Assembly (NCBI GenBank): GCA_039621445.1
Contig: CP154954.1
Span: 61,377,858 to 61,441,857, forward strand
DNA: 64,000 nucleotides
Origin: Euglena gracilis
Lineage: Eukaryota > Euglenida > Euglenophyceae > Euglenales
Direction of reading: 5' to 3'
How positions within the stretch are numbered: the first letter of the stretch is position 1; every line of letters starts with the position of its first letter. This document shows, piece after piece, positions 10,745-22,700 of this stretch. The position numbers and the translations under genes are program-made. Under the pieces are notes generated by a model that had not been told where the DNA came from, ran no database searches, and saw only the letters and a program-made list of their open reading frames with translations.

Positions 10745-11115
10745 TCTCGTACTCCCTCGAGGAAGACCGACGAGGGAGGAAGGGACACCGATGGCGGAGC
10801 ACAAAGACATTGTGAGCCCGACCCCCCCCTGCCACTGAAAAAAAATTTTCTTCAAACGCCCTCCGTCAGCAAGTGGGGGCCAGGGAGGGAAGAGGGGGGG
10901 GACCCCCCAGGGGAAGAGACAGGACCATGGTCGCCACGTCGGAGACAATGCAGCCAACTACGGCGAGGCGGCACTAAGGGGAGACGCCTAACCCAGCACA
11001 ACGAGCAAACGTACAGCACCGCCGGCGAGCAAGGCATGGCCTCACAATATCTTTGTGCTCCGCCCGCGGTGTCCCTTCCTCCCTTGTCGGTGTTCCTCGA
11101 GGGGGTACGGGAGCA
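10745..11115. repeat. Inverted repeats right of DIRS-2
   Basis: The segment 10748-10817 (CTCGAGGAAGACCGACGAGG...) returns inverted at 11041-11113 with high identity. In addition, 10965-11050 is an inverted copy of about 6640-6730. The arrangement suggests stacked DIRS ends or a circle-junction-type sequence. No coding. Confidence 0.65.
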
Positions 11116-11930
11116 CTTAATATGGCCATTTCCCTGAAAAGTTGGACAAGAAAGCGCTGGCGAAGGCTTCTGACTTCAATCCAGGTGGCCCCCCGGCCGC
11201 CGTCCGGCGTCGGCTTCCAGACGGTCGTTTTTTTTTTGCGCCTCTTTTGGACAATTTTGGTTTTGAGTGACGATGGTCTTCTCGTTCCTCCGATTGACAT
11301 TTGATGCTCCTGCCTTCTGGGTTCTGAAGGGAAAATGCACAGCCCCGTCCAAAATGGCACTGGGTAGGGGTTTCTTGCCTTCGCGGAAAAGCAATCCGAC
11401 CAGAACCGTCAGCGAGCAAGGCAAAGCCGACGTCGGGCAAAATAGCTTTGCCCTTTTCATTTCACACGACACAAGAGATTTTGGGTGCGCACAAGAGATT
11501 TTGGGTGCTTTGGTTTCCCCAAAATACCGTATTTCTGAACGGAAAATCTTGAGTAAAAAAATATTGAAGGTAAAATTTCGAGAGAGGTAAAGAAAACCAA
11601 AAAAGTGAAACATTTTGTACCACAGGGGTGCACGCAGCCTCATTCGGGGTGTCCAATATAGGCTGAAAATTGTACTCCTTGGCGGAAAAACATGTCGAAG
11701 TGGGGCCAAGAAAATGAGCACGGTGGCTCCGCTTGTTCTAAGCACTGAGGGTTTTTTTGTTTTGCATTGAGTTGCAAGTGCGAGTCCCATTCACTTTGTA
11801 CCTTGGTGTCCCTGCCTTGGGAACTTTTGAAAGGTGCACTGTCAACTCTACAAAGAGACAACCATACAGTTCCATGCACCAGGAACGACGGAAGCAATGG
11901 GGGTAAGAAACAAGGGTGAAGAGGCAGCTC
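11116..11930. other. No gene recognised
   Basis: Several open frames exist but none has a recognisable motif. A short direct repeat (ACAAGAGATTTTGGGTGC) occurs twice at about 11471 and 11491. Confidence 0.5.
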
Positions 11931-11933
11931 TTT

Positions 11934-12634
11934 GGGGATGCTTCCGCACCATGTGTACCGCGTGTTCCGCGGTACACACGTGCGCCACCGCGTGCACCGA
12001 GTGCACCGCGTACACCGTGTGCACCGCGTGGCACCGCGCGACAAGAATCAGGTACAACGAAAAATGACTGAATGAGAGAAAACTGCCCGCAAAAGCAACC
12101 ATCAATTGCAAAATTGCAATAAAAATACATTTTGAGTGAATTTGATCATTTTTAGGTATTCTTGGCCCAAATCACCTAGATTTTCCACCAAATCTCACCA
12201 AATCTGTACCAATGGTTACGGGAATCTGTGCAGGTGACCAAAAAACGGTCAAAAATGGCCAAAAAAGGGGGGGCAAAAAGTGAATAAAAGCAGCAAAAAG
12301 TGGCCTAAAATGGACACAAATGTGCAAAAAACGCCCAGAGCAGCCGACAAATAGAAGAAATGAAGCAAAAATGCGTTCAAACAGCCAAAAGTGGCCTAAT
12401 TTGCCACATGCAGCCCAAGGTGGCCGACAACGGCCAACAGTGGTCCAAATGGCCAAAAAAAGGACCAAGAAAGGTCAAATGTTGCAGATTTCCAGGACAT
12501 AGGCAAAAAAATGAATGGAAAGTCATCTCCGAATGGGGTGCTGGTGGAAATTTGTGAAAATTGCACTCTCGGAAATTCTTCTCACGCGGTGCATGCGGTG
12601 CGCAACGCGGTGTACGCGGTGCGGAGGCACCCCC
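11934..12634. mobile_element. Element with subterminal CACCGCG repeats, about 0.7 kb
   Basis: The left end (GGGGATGCTTCCGCACC) and right end (its inverted counterpart GGTGCGGAGGCACCCC) are imperfect inverted repeats. Next to each end lies an array of a 9-mer close to CACCGCGTG, about ten units on the left (11950-12045) and about five inverted units on the right (12585-12625). Arrays of short subterminal repeats are typical transposase-binding regions of non-autonomous DNA transposons such as CACTA. The interior is AT-rich with CAAAAATGGCC-like repeats and has no coding sequence. No target duplication was identified. Confidence 0.65.
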
Positions 12635-12649
12635 TTTGTTTCAGCAAAG

Positions 12650-14161
12650 GTGAGGAAGATGGCCCAACAATTGGGCAGCTGGAACCGCCTGCAGCCTCTG
12701 GGCCAGCCATTCACACAGCTACTTGTGAACGTACTGTACCCAAGGACGTATCTTTATCCGAGCACACACAATGCAGAAAAATTTCGGTGAACAAAACAAA
12801 TAACAAATCCACAATAAAACAAATGACAAAAAGACGAATCCCGTTGCGAGCCCTCCCAAAAACACAGTGAAAACAGGAAGACAAAAGCACACATTCAGAA
12901 ACAAAAAAAACGCTCATACTTTGGGTTGTCCTGGTTATTTATTGATGTTGTTCAGGTTTGTTGCAGAAATTGCTGAATTATTTAAACTCTTTGACTCCCA
13001 TAGCCTATCTGCAGAACATAAAAAACAAACAAACAAACAAACAAGCAAACAAGCAAACCTTCTTTGTTTGTTTGAAATAAACAAACAAGATTTCGGAAAA
13101 CTGAAAAAAGAGCCTGTTCAAAAAATGTGCAACTCGTTGAACATGAAACGTACATGCAAATCACAAACATCGCCGATTTGCACACGTTATTGCATTGTGT
13201 GCCCCCCCAGAAACCGAATTAATCGCAGGAACTGATTTTGTGGTTGATTGTTGTTTTTTTTGTTTCTTATTCGGTGGTGTTTTTTTAAATCACTTATCGA
13301 TCATCGGGGAGCTTTAAAAAAGGTCATTTTCTAAGACATGTGGACCGTGCACGGAAAAGAAATGCTTCTTCCTTGCTTGTATATTCTTTACAGCCAAAGA
13401 AACATTATACTCCCATTTTCTTAAATTGATACTTTGAGGGTTTTTCCAATGGTGTAATACACGGGTTGATGCTGGCAACCGAGACATATGATTTATTTCT
13501 GAATAAATGAATGCCTGCCGCGGGCAGGCAAGGGAAAGAGGGACGGAGAAGGCAAAGCCTGTTTGTAAAGGGCAGGGCGAGAGGCGGATGGGTCAGGAGG
13601 CGAACGTTCTTGTTCTCGGCGCTGGCAATGTGTGTGAACAAGGGGTGAGGGGGTGGCATTGAACAACGGTACAACTGAAGAACGGGAAGGCAGGGCCGGG
13701 GGCTACCCACGGGGAAAGGGGCACAGAGGCAGCGGCGCCTGCAGGGATCGTTGAAGACGGAGACAGGGCCACAGCACTGGACCATAAAATGTTTATAGCA
13801 AACAAGGTTTCTGTATTGAATCATCCAATGGCCGTTATCTCATGCAACATGGAGTACATTTCCAACCATCATTCACTTTTCCCTCCCAAAAAAAAGCATG
13901 CAAACGTGCACCAAAACAGTGCCTTGTGCACTTTTTTGCAGAAAAAACCAAAAAATCTTTCAATTTTCTTTTCGTATCACTGGAGAGAAAAAAACCCGAA
14001 AAGGTTTTTTTTTTAAAAAAAACGACAAAAAAGCCTTAAAATCCTTAATTTTTGAAAAAAAGCTGCCTTTAAAAACAGGGCCTGAGAACAATTAATTAAA
14101 TGCAAAGAAGTCAGAGAAGAAGATTTAATGCAAGGAAGTCAGTCACAGGGGTCAAAATGAA
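12650..14161. other. No gene recognised
   Basis: AT-rich DNA with simple repeats and no convincing coding frame. A GC-rich patch at 13515-13790 contains frames without recognisable motifs. Confidence 0.5.
13020..13085. repeat. (AAAC)n-type microsatellite
   Basis: Imperfect run of AAAC/AAGC tetranucleotides. Confidence 0.85.
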
Positions 14162-14827
14162 TTGACCACTATACAGACAAGCACAAGACAACACTTCAGC
14201 AAACCCTCTCTGCCGCAGATGAATGCAACGCATATCAGAGGGATGCAACTGCAGCCATGGTCGCTGCGTGTGGGGCGCGCCCTCTGTCCACACTGCACAA
14301 CTTTCAAAATTTTCCGTGACAGGCTCGAAGAATCACTCAAAAAATTGATTGACATAAGAACTGCGGTGACAAAAGTTGTGGCCCAGGTTAAATGTTTCCT
14401 GGACAAGGGTGTGCGCTTCAAAACACAGGGTTCGAGCTTTGCAGAACATGGCGATTCCAAAGTAGGTTACTTAAAAAAAAATACGAACAGTTACTCCTGC
14501 TTGCTGGCCTGGGATTTCGGCTGCCCAAAAAAATACATCCCCTGGCTGCACTCCTGCGGAAGAACCAACATGGCCAAAACTAAATTAAAAAATCCCAGAG
14601 GGACACTGTTTCTGCAGAAAAAGTTTGGTCCAATGAATTTGAACCAGCAAAGACATCGAATAATGCGTCTAAAAATGCGGAGAAGAATCAGAAAGCAACA
14701 AAAAAATGTGTATTTGGGCCGAAACCAAAGGTGTGTCTGCTTGGGCTGCCCGCCTTGGGGGTGGGGTGCAGTGCTGTTTGATCCTCCCCAAAAGCAGTTG
14801 TATTCAAGGAGTGCGGACCAGTCCTAA
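14162..14827 (+). CDS. Unrecognised 221-residue ORF with Cys pairs
   Basis: An open frame of 221 codons. It contains ALCPHCTTFKIFRDRLEESL, a CxxC pair followed by a helical, probably coiled-coil segment, and later GCPKKYIPWLHSCGRTN. The C-terminal third is strongly basic (RIMRLKMRRRIRKQQKN) and may be out-of-frame run-on. The 3' end abuts the TTATTTGGGG element at 14827. It could be an exon of an element protein; I assign no function. Confidence 0.35.
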   Translation: MTTIQTSTRQHFSKPSLPQMNATHIRGMQLQPWSLRVGRALCPHCTTFKIFRDRLEESLKKLIDIRTAVTKVVAQVKCFLDKGVRFKTQGSSFAEHGDSKVGYLKKNTNSYSCLLAWDFGCPKKYIPWLHSCGRTNMAKTKLKNPRGTLFLQKKFGPMNLNQQRHRIMRLKMRRRIRKQQKNVYLGRNQRCVCLGCPPWGWGAVLFDPPQKQLYSRSADQS

Positions 14828-15041
14828 ACCCCCCCCAAATAACACACCCCCCGGTGTGTTATTTGGGCACCCGAACTGGGGCCCCAGGGGGGGGTGTTAT
14901 TTGGGGGGGTGTTATTTTTACATGGAAAACCAAAGGAAAACAGGGGGGGTGTTATTTGGGCGCTCGAAATCGGTCCCCGAGGGGGGGGAGTGTTATTTGG
15001 GGGGGGTTATTTGGGGGGGGGGTGTTATTTGGGGGGGGGGT
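14827..15041. mobile_element. TTATTTGGGG family element, copy 1
   Basis: About 215 bases between TA dinucleotides. The left end is AACCCCCCCCCAAATAACAC and the right end its inverted form. Inside, the word GTTATTTG followed by a G run is repeated several times in one orientation. Copy 2 at 19626-19846 matches nearly base for base, apart from G-run lengths, including the unique interior (ACATGGAAAACCAAAGGAAA, GGCGCTCGAAATCGGTCCCC). Confidence 0.85.
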
Positions 15042-15620
15042 TAGTTTCCATTGGACCCCAGAGACGCTGCTGATCAGGTTGGATCTGGGTCCGCGGCCAG
15101 TCATTCACTCACCCCGGGGGTGGTTGGATACAGGCAGGCCAGTCAAGCAAGAGGCAGAAAGACAATGATATCAGACTCTCTGACTATCCTCCTCATCCCC
15201 AGCTCTAAACGTCGTTGAGCCTCAAAAGATGACTGATGTCACTTCAAAGGTAACAGCAACCGAAAGATTGAAAAAAGATGTGCTTCGGAGACTCTGTGGA
15301 ATAACCAAAGAAATAAAAAAATTGATTTTGGCCACAAATAGCCGCCATCACAAAATTCACGATGGATGCTCGACAATGCTCGACAATAGCCAATTCTACA
15401 CCACAGTGCTGGCAGTGGAGGCAATGCACGGCATCTGAATGCCATTCCTGGCTGGGCTGGGGCTGGAGCTTGGGTGGAATAATATGTTTCGCCACAACCA
15501 AAAAAACATCTTCTATTTAAGGGTTTTTGGACTTTGCATTGCTGACAGCTTTTAGATGTGAGTATTTGGATGATAGTTTGGGTTTGGACAGATGGGAATA
15601 TTCTGATCAGGCTTGTGCTT

Positions 15621-15830
15621 ACCGACCGGGGGGAGGGGGGGGTGGGTGGTATAGGGTGCCCATAGCACCGTAGCAGGCACCCCGGGGGGTGGGGTCCGGG
15701 GGGACCCAGAAATTTTTCATTGAAAACGGCCTTTTCCGGGCCCCCGGCGCCTTCCCGGGGGGGGTCGGATGGGGTGCTATGGGGTGCCTGCCCCTAGCAC
15801 CCCCCCCCTCCCCGTGGGGTAGGCACCAGA
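15621..15830. mobile_element. ATAGCACC family inverted-repeat element
   Basis: Ends are inverted copies of roughly 30 bases (left GTGCTTACCGACCGGGGGGA; right matches as GTGCCTACCCCACGGGGAGG on the minus strand). The word CATAGCACC occurs inside in both orientations, next to C or G runs. No coding. Only one copy was seen. Confidence 0.65.
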
Positions 15831-16111
15831 CTAAGCAAAAGCCCAATTCTCATTTATCTCCACAGGAGGGCACACCACATGTTTGTTTTTTTATCCTGCA
15901 AACCTTGTTCTTTTGCTTTGCAAATTGATCCTGCAAATGTGGCAACTATTGCTCTTTTTTGTGCGACTGCTGTGTTGCACTGGGAAATGAACCTGACAGC
16001 AAAATTTATCACGAGCTCTGCTTTGTGAGTTGTCTTCAAAAGGCGGATGGGGACCTTGGGCAGAGGGCAGTCGGGCGATGCGTGGGGTCGTCGGGGGTCA
16101 CAGAAGGAGGT

Positions 16112-19100
16112 TCAGGCACAGAGGGTCAGAGACGGGGGGGGGGGGCAGCAGGGACAATCCTGCTGCAGGAAGAGGTTGGCCTCGATCTGCTTGATCTCGC
16201 GGTAGAACGCCTGGTCCTTCTTATCCCACAGCGCCGCCACCGCCTTGTTCTCCCCGCGGAGCTTCTTGATGCCCTGAGGGGGGGGGGTGAGGTCACGGCA
16301 TGTGATCATGCGAGCCATTGGGGTTGGATTGGTGCTGCCCCTGCCCCCCGGCACCCAGATAACGGTTCGGGGTGGAGCTGGAGATGAGGAAGAGACCTGT
16401 CAACAAACAAGAAGAACTCAGTGTTGACTGGCGATTCAATTTCGGCCATTGATAGCATTCAAACATGCCAAAAGACATGCCCGTGAGATCCAGGACTCTC
16501 ATCTCATCTTTTGGACGCCGGGCTTTCCGTTTTTTGGGCATCCCCTAAAATTGGTCATCACTCCAGCGGTCCCCTCATTCTGGCACTGCCCAAAGTGGGC
16601 CACACCCGCTCGAACTTGTACGCGTAGGCATGGGACACGTTGTAGCACGGGGCACGTGGCAGCACGAGGGGCTGGGCGAGGAGGGCCGCCTGGGTGGCCT
16701 CAGACAGGTCGCCCTTGTTGGTGACCTTGATCATCTGGTCAATGGCTGAGGGCCCAGAGGGTGGTGGGCCATGGGTGAATGGCAGCAAACACCACAAAGG
16801 CTTGAAAAGCACGATGATCCACCAATGGCGACAGATTTTATGAGGGCATTCAAACAGAACTGAGAGAGAAATACTTTCATAAGACTGGACAGTTGGTATC
16901 TTACTCTTTTCCCTTCAATGGTTGTCCATGGCGATTTGCATTCAGACCCTCTCAACCTTTGGAATTGAAATTCTGTTGATGACTCTGAAAAAGATTTTGG
17001 TGTGAAGGACTCACCGCAAAAAAAAAACTGTCACTTTTTGCTTCATTTTCAACAAATCTTTGCCTCATTCTTCGCCACATCCTTAGGGCTGCTTCCAGGG
17101 GGAGGGGAACACATTTGTATGTGTTTAAATCCTTTGTTACTGTAAAATCACAAAGTGCTGTGACTTTTTAGGCAGCTACACAAAAGGTTGAAAACCGGGT
17201 ATGAAAGGAGAAGGGAGACTGGGGTTTGGGAAGGGGTCAGTAACCTACACAAACAACCACACCGTGTATCACCATTTTGCGCTCCGCATCGCTCTTCTCC
17301 AGGGCGTGCAGTTGCTCCCAGAAGTAGTCGTCACGGGCGAGCACATCGACCTTCTCCGGCGTGCAGTGGCCGTGGATCAGCTGGCAGAGGGACTGGATGA
17401 TGCGGTCGTCCCACTCCAGCAGAGGCGGGTAATACTTCTGCGTCACCTTCAGCGCCACTTGGTATGAGAGGTGGTCCCGGCCAACCTGTCAGCGTGAAGA
17501 GAGTTGAGAGAGTTGACCAGAGGCACACATACACATGACGGCCAAACATGATGCACGGTCAGAAAAAAATATCAATTTACAATAAATTGCACATAATTTT
17601 ATGTTTGTAGAATGTATACACATACAATTTTTATATGTTTACATGAATACAGCATATATGTGCATATATATGCACCAATGGAGCTTTTCTTTGGGGCTTG
17701 GGGTTGGGTTTGGCCCAGCTACTGGGAGGTGTATGACAATGTATTCATATGGTACATCATGTGATATTGTGGCACTGCTTTTGCCAGCCAGCAGGGGAGT
17801 TGCACAACATCGAGCCGGCGCACCTTCATCAGGAAGGCAAAAGTGTGCGACCACAAATCGTCCAGCGAGTCGGACGTGATGTTGCGCTCACTGAGGCCGA
17901 AGCTTCGTCAGCAGCACCGCCTCGAACGCCTCCTTGTCCCTGCGGGAGGGGGGCGCACAGGTCTCTCCCTCTGCGCCTTGGTTGGTACCGGGGGGGGGGG
18001 GATTGAAGCTAGATGAAATCAGAACCGACAAAATTGGAAGCCGAAAAAATTGGTGCCAAACCTGAAAACGGCCTGGAAAAAATTGGCAGGTTTTGTTTGG
18101 CAAGATGACTGGAAAAAGGGTGATTTTGAAAATTTTGAGGCAGGATTTTCAAAAAAGGGCCGGAAAAATTTGGAAAAATTTCTGTACGCCAATTTTTTTC
18201 CCAATCAATTTTTTCGGCCTCCCGGTAGTTGGGGAGGGGCACGGATCGGGCAAGAAGCGGATCTCCGGAACGGCTGGCACTGGCGGATCAATGCACGCGA
18301 AACACGACGGTTTGTTTTTGGCACAGCCACCTCCCCCTGTCCACCCAAACCAGCCACCCTTGGGCGACCTTCCTGGAAACCAAGAGGGGGGGGTCTTTTG
18401 GGGGGGTCCCACTTTGGTCTTCAAAAAATCTTCATTTTTTGGGTTTTCCAAAAACAGCAAAAATTCTCTTTCAACGCTGCACGCCATGTGTCAATTGGTA
18501 TGGATTGAAACTTCCCATGCCTTTTATGTTTCAAAACGGTCAAACTGGCACAACTTTCATGTAACAACAATCCCCGAGAAATGACAAGCACAACACAATG
18601 GCTGAGAAATGACAAGAACAACACAATGGCTGAGAAATGACAAGAACAACACAATGGCACCTCTTTTTCAATGAAAAAAGAATGTTTCATATTTTCTTTG
18701 AGAAAAATTCTTGTCTTTGAATTCAAAAATGAGCAATAATTGTAAATTTGGGAGTTTTTCTTGCTGATGCTTGGATCGGAGATTTTCGTTCACTTTCCCT
18801 GAATTTCGCCTGCATTTTCAGGGGTTGCTTAAATTTGAAAAATTTGTCCTGATCCCTGGGGGTTGCTGAAATTTGGGTTTCGGTCGGTTGCCTCAATTGC
18901 TTAAAGTTGGGGGTCGATGAATTTTGGAGGGGCTGCATAAATGGGGGGTTATCCTCGAGTGCAAACTTACGAACTACCGGAAAAAGGGGGGAGGTTTGGT
19001 CCCGCTGGGGAAAAATACGGCTGCATCATCCTTGTCGACGGAATTGCCAGGCCCCGCCCGCTGATCGTTATGGTCACATGCTGGGGCAAAGGCAACACGG

Positions 19101-20722
19101 AGCATACGTGACTTCCATGTATTTGTGGGCAAAGAAAGACGCCCAGATGAAGAAGCGGAAATCACAGCGCCCTTCCAACCACTCCCTGAGAGAGGAAAAG
19201 GCAATCAAAACCCAAGGGACAGAAAAAAACAACCCTGCCAGGAAGCTGTCCTTCCCAACCGCCCCAAACCCGTTTGAATTGTGTGTTAGCCCACAGCGTG
19301 CACTCCGCCCCAAAGAGACCCTGTGCATAAGTTGTGTGCCAGAACCCGCATTGTGTCTGTCAACACGGCGGTTTTATCCTTTGCGGGTTTTTTTTCAGCT
19401 GTCCAATGTTTTTTCCCACCTGGTTTAAGCGAGCGTTCAGGATTTTTCCCGGCATTTTAAGGATTCGTCCAATATTTTTCCCGGCAGAATTTTTCCCGTC
19501 GGCAATTATTCCCAGTCAGATTCCCCCCCCCCCGGTATTTAGGTGATAACAGCCCCATTTGTCTATCTTTATTGTGGGGGAAGGGGTTATTTCTCATCTT
19601 TTGGTTGTTCTGCTTGGAGGAAGTAAACCCCCCCCAAATAACACCCCCCCCCGGTGTGTTATTTGGGCACCCGAACTGGGGCCCCAGGGGGGTGTTATTT
19701 GGGGGGGGGTGTTATTTTTACATGGAAAACCAAAGGAAAACAGGGGGGGGGTGTTATTTGGGCGCTCGAAATCGGTCCCCGAGGGGGGGGGGGGTGTTAT
19801 TTGGGGGGGGGGGGTGTTATTTGGGGGGGGTGTTATTTGGGGGGTTTATGTACAAACAGGTTAGTTTTTTTCCCTCCAAAAAAGAACTTGAGCCATTACA
19901 ACCCCTCCAGTCCATCACTGCAAGCAGACATAAAAAAACATGAAATTTACAAAATACTTTTGAATTTCCCCTAAATAACAGGTGAGCAACACTCACGTGA
20001 ATATGAAATGACAGCCAATTGTGGGATTGGATGTTTTCCACCCCAAAAAAAAGAGGTACAACACCGATTCCTGAGAGGAAGAAGTATTCCTGCTGCAAAT
20101 CGGCGCGCAGTGCCGAAGATTTTTTTGGGGGGTCATTCACTGGAGGAAACTGGATTTTCCTTAAATCTGCCGGGAAAAATCCTGGACGGACCCTTAAAAA
20201 GGCAGGAAAAATTCTGGACAAAATTTCGTCCAGAATTTTTTGCACAACATTTTTTCCCGTACAAGTTTTTTCCCCCTCCGGTAATTGATACCTCTGAGAT
20301 TTGTGTGTGATCAAACATAGGAAAATGCATGGATTACAATTTTGTTCAGAATTTGTGGCATAGGGGAGATTTCGCTTTCGGGGGGAGGGGGCTAGGTTTT
20401 AACTGGCAAATCCTAAACTAATCATCACCAACACCCCCGCCGTCTTTGGCCGACCATCCTGGATTCCCACTTGAAGTGGCTTGAAGCACCTTCTCTTGCA
20501 AATAAGTCGGATTTGAGTGACACACATCGAGAAGGAAAAAGCACAACATGCTATGGCCGCACGGCATCCAGTGCCGCCGGCACACCTCTTCGTCTCGTCG
20601 CTGAACCAGCGGCGGTACAGCATCCACAGAGCCACGTTGTACGGGTTGTTGTGGGGCGCCTCCTCGCGGCGGTCCGGGGCTTGCATGTGTCGACAGATGA
20701 GCTCCGACAGGGAGTTGGTGGC
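16112..20722 (-). CDS. Unrecognised multi-exon gene, 3' part (five exons)
   Basis: Five GC-rich exons with consistent GT-AG borders and reading phase: 20586-20722, 17824-17939, 17273-17485, 16606-16734 and 16112-16273 (stop). Peptides include YNVALWMLYRRWFSDETK, NITSDSLDDLWSHTFAFLMK, YQVALKVTQKYYPPLLEWDD, EATQAALLAQPLVLPRAPCY and DQAFYREIKQIEANLFLQQD. The protein looks helical and soluble; I do not recognise the family. Exons 1-2, 3-4 and 4-5 join in phase. Exon 2 has one base too many: its first part reads DKEAFEAVLLTK in one frame and its second part in another. It is therefore either a sequence error or a young pseudogene. Upstream exons are not identified. Introns of 0.3-2.7 kb hold G-run elements and a tandem repeat. 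Confidence 0.7.
17988..18236. mobile_element. TACCGGGG-type inverted-repeat element (intronic)
   Basis: Left end TACCGGGGGGGGGGATTGAA and an inverted right end (TACCGGGAGGCCGAAAAAAT on the minus strand). The interior is AT-rich with repeated GGAAAAATT-like words in both orientations. Similar ends (TACCGG plus a G run, then GGGAAAAAT words) occur at about 19520-19537 and 20270-20290, suggesting further degenerate members in the same intron. Confidence 0.55.
18576..18659. repeat. 28-bp tandem repeat, three units
   Basis: Three near-identical units of GAGAAATGACAAGMACAACA plus eight further bases, in the large intron of the minus-strand gene. Confidence 0.93.
19626..19846. mobile_element. TTATTTGGGG family element, copy 2
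   Basis: Same orientation and internal sequence as 14827-15041, between TA dinucleotides at 19624-19625 and 19847-19848. The differences are mainly in G-run length. It lies in the intron between the first two recognised exons of the 16-20 kb gene. Confidence 0.87.
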
Positions 20723-20875
20723 CTGCACCCTGAGTCAGACGGGGGAAGACCGGGTTTCCATAGAAAGGCAGGTGGGGGGGGGCATGGAATTGCTGATTGT
20801 TAAAGGTTTTTGTAAGACATGAGGGAGAGGGGGTTCCGGCCCACCCTCCCACCTCAACAGGTTAAATTAGAAGGA

Positions 20876-21016
20876 GGCTCCGTAAGAACAGGCTCTCGAG
20901 TCTCCTCGAATGTCGAGGAGGCTCTCGAGTCTCCTCGAATGTCGAGGAGGCTCTCGAGCCTCCTCGAATGTCGTTTGAGTTGGCTTGAGGAGGCTCGAGA
21001 GCCTCCTTTAACCACC
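20876..21016. repeat. GAGGCTCTCGAG repeat cluster
   Basis: Three 29-bp direct units (GGCTCTCGAGTCTCCTCGAA plus nine bases) end in an inverted form (GGAGGCTCGAGAGCC). Related inverted words return at 21185-21225. A TTAA lies near both edges (20863 and 21009), which could be a target duplication, but the ends are not clear. Confidence 0.6.
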
Positions 21017-21227
21017 TCAACTGAAAGCAAAGAAACATATATTTTCAACAAAGTTTCAACCTTTTTGTTGAAATTTCCCTCCCTTTTGTTGCCGATACAC
21101 AACTGCTCAAAGGGCCCAAAAACAACAAAAATCCCTTGTGAGGATGTTTAAGCCCCACCTTGAGGGGAGGGCATAAAAAGGTTCGAGGAGGCTCAAGCTC
21201 GAACGTTCGAGCTCGAGCCTCCTCCTA

Positions 21228-22164
21228 CAGGTTGCCAACACAAAAAACATACCCCCCCTGACAGCACAAAAAACATACCCCCCCCATTTTTTTTTCAGTT
21301 TTTGTGGCAGCCATAACTTCGGCTGTGCACCATGTTGAGGTCTCGGACATACTCCATATTGTTGCCTGTGAAATACCCATCTAAAGATGTCTCTGTGCAT
21401 TTTCCTCGATTCCCCCTCCACCCCGAGTTATGGGCCCCTCAAAAGTGCTCCGCACACGACAAGCGAAAATTTTGAAAACATGGATTTTGGGCCGGGTTGG
21501 AATAATAAACAGCTCACCACTCGGGAACCCTAAGGAGTTGGGCTCTGGAACTTGGTGGGTCGGATTGGCCATGAAATAGGCTTCAAAAAATATCTACATC
21601 AAAATTTGCCATCTCGACACCCAGAAAAAGTTATTTTATGGTTTTTGGGGCCAGCTCCAAAAAAATTTAGCCCTTTTGGTGTGGGAAAACCTAAAAAATG
21701 TGTGTTTCCCACACAAAAAGGGCTAAATTTTTTTGGAGCTGGCCCCAAAAACCATAAAATAACTTTTTCTGGGTGTCGAGATGGCAAATTTTGATGTAGA
21801 TATTTTTTGAAGCCTATTTCATGGCCAATCCGACCCACCAAGTTCCAGAGCCCAACTCCTTAGGGTTCCCGAGTGGTGAGCTGTTTATTATTCCAACCCG
21901 GCCCAAAATCCATGTTTTCAAAATTTTCGCTTGTCGTGTGCGGAGCACTTTTGAGGGGCCCATAACTCGGGGTGGAGGGGGAATCGAGGAAAATGCACAG
22001 AGACATCTTTAGATGGGTATTTCACAGGCAACAATATGGAGTATGTCCGAGACCTCAACATGGTGCACAGCCGAAGTTATGGCTGCCACAAAAACTGAAA
22101 AAAAAATGGGGGGGTATGTTTTTTGTGCTGTCAGGGGGGGTATGTTTTTTGTGTTGGCAACCTG
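21228..22164. mobile_element. Near-perfect 0.94 kb palindromic foldback element
   Basis: Two arms of about 460 bases are reverse complements of each other with hardly a mismatch; the centre is near 21696 and the loop about 20 bases. Both strands therefore encode the same peptides (for example the 63-codon frames at 21381-21572 minus and 21821-22012 plus). The ends read CAGGTTGCCAACACAAAAAA and are flanked by TA on both sides (21226-21227, 22165-22166), giving an overall CCTACAGG...CCTGTAGG. Near each end the word CATACCCCCC is repeated twice. TA plus CAG suggests a Tc1-mariner/pogo-type target, but no transposase is recognisable. Confidence 0.9.
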
Positions 22165-22168
22165 TAGG

Positions 22169-22700
22169 TACCCCCCACCCCCTGAAAGCAAAAAACCCCC
22201 CTCAGGGGGGTTCCCACCAGGCCCAGCCGCCACCCTTCTGAGGAGGCCAGAGCCACGTCCCCACCCACCCCCTGGGTCACTGAAAAAAGCTTTGTTTTCT
22301 TTGAGCTTTTGCTGGCTGGCCTTATTTGCATGAGGAGAACAACAGGAGTTTTTCCTGGCAACATACGTTGCAAATATGTTGTAAAGATCTCAACACATTT
22401 TCAAGGAGACCTGCAGGAGGTGTCAGGCAGTTTTCAGACCCCGGGCAGGGTTTGATGTAAGGCGGGTCAGGCGAAGGTTCGGAACTCCCCCCCAGTCCAG
22501 CATGAGAAGGGGGACAACCCCCCCCCCCGGGCACCAGAACATGGTGGGTGACCAATTTTTTGCACGGCACAAAGCGCCAGGGGGAAACTTTTCGCAACTG
22601 AAAATTGGCCGAAAATGCCATTTGGGCAGTCGTTTTTGGCAAAAAAAAATTGTGAGAGATGAAAAAATTCGGCGCAAAGCGCGGGAAGAAAATTTTTTGA
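22169..22700. other. No gene recognised
   Basis: Contains an inverted pair of C/G runs (AAAACCCCCCTCAGGGGGGTT near 22193) and unassigned GC-rich sequence. I see no gene. Confidence 0.45.

Noticed and set aside
11448-11500. Possible LTR, from the duplicated ACAAGAGATTTTGGGTGC
   Set aside because: Only a 20-bp local duplication with no partner elsewhere.
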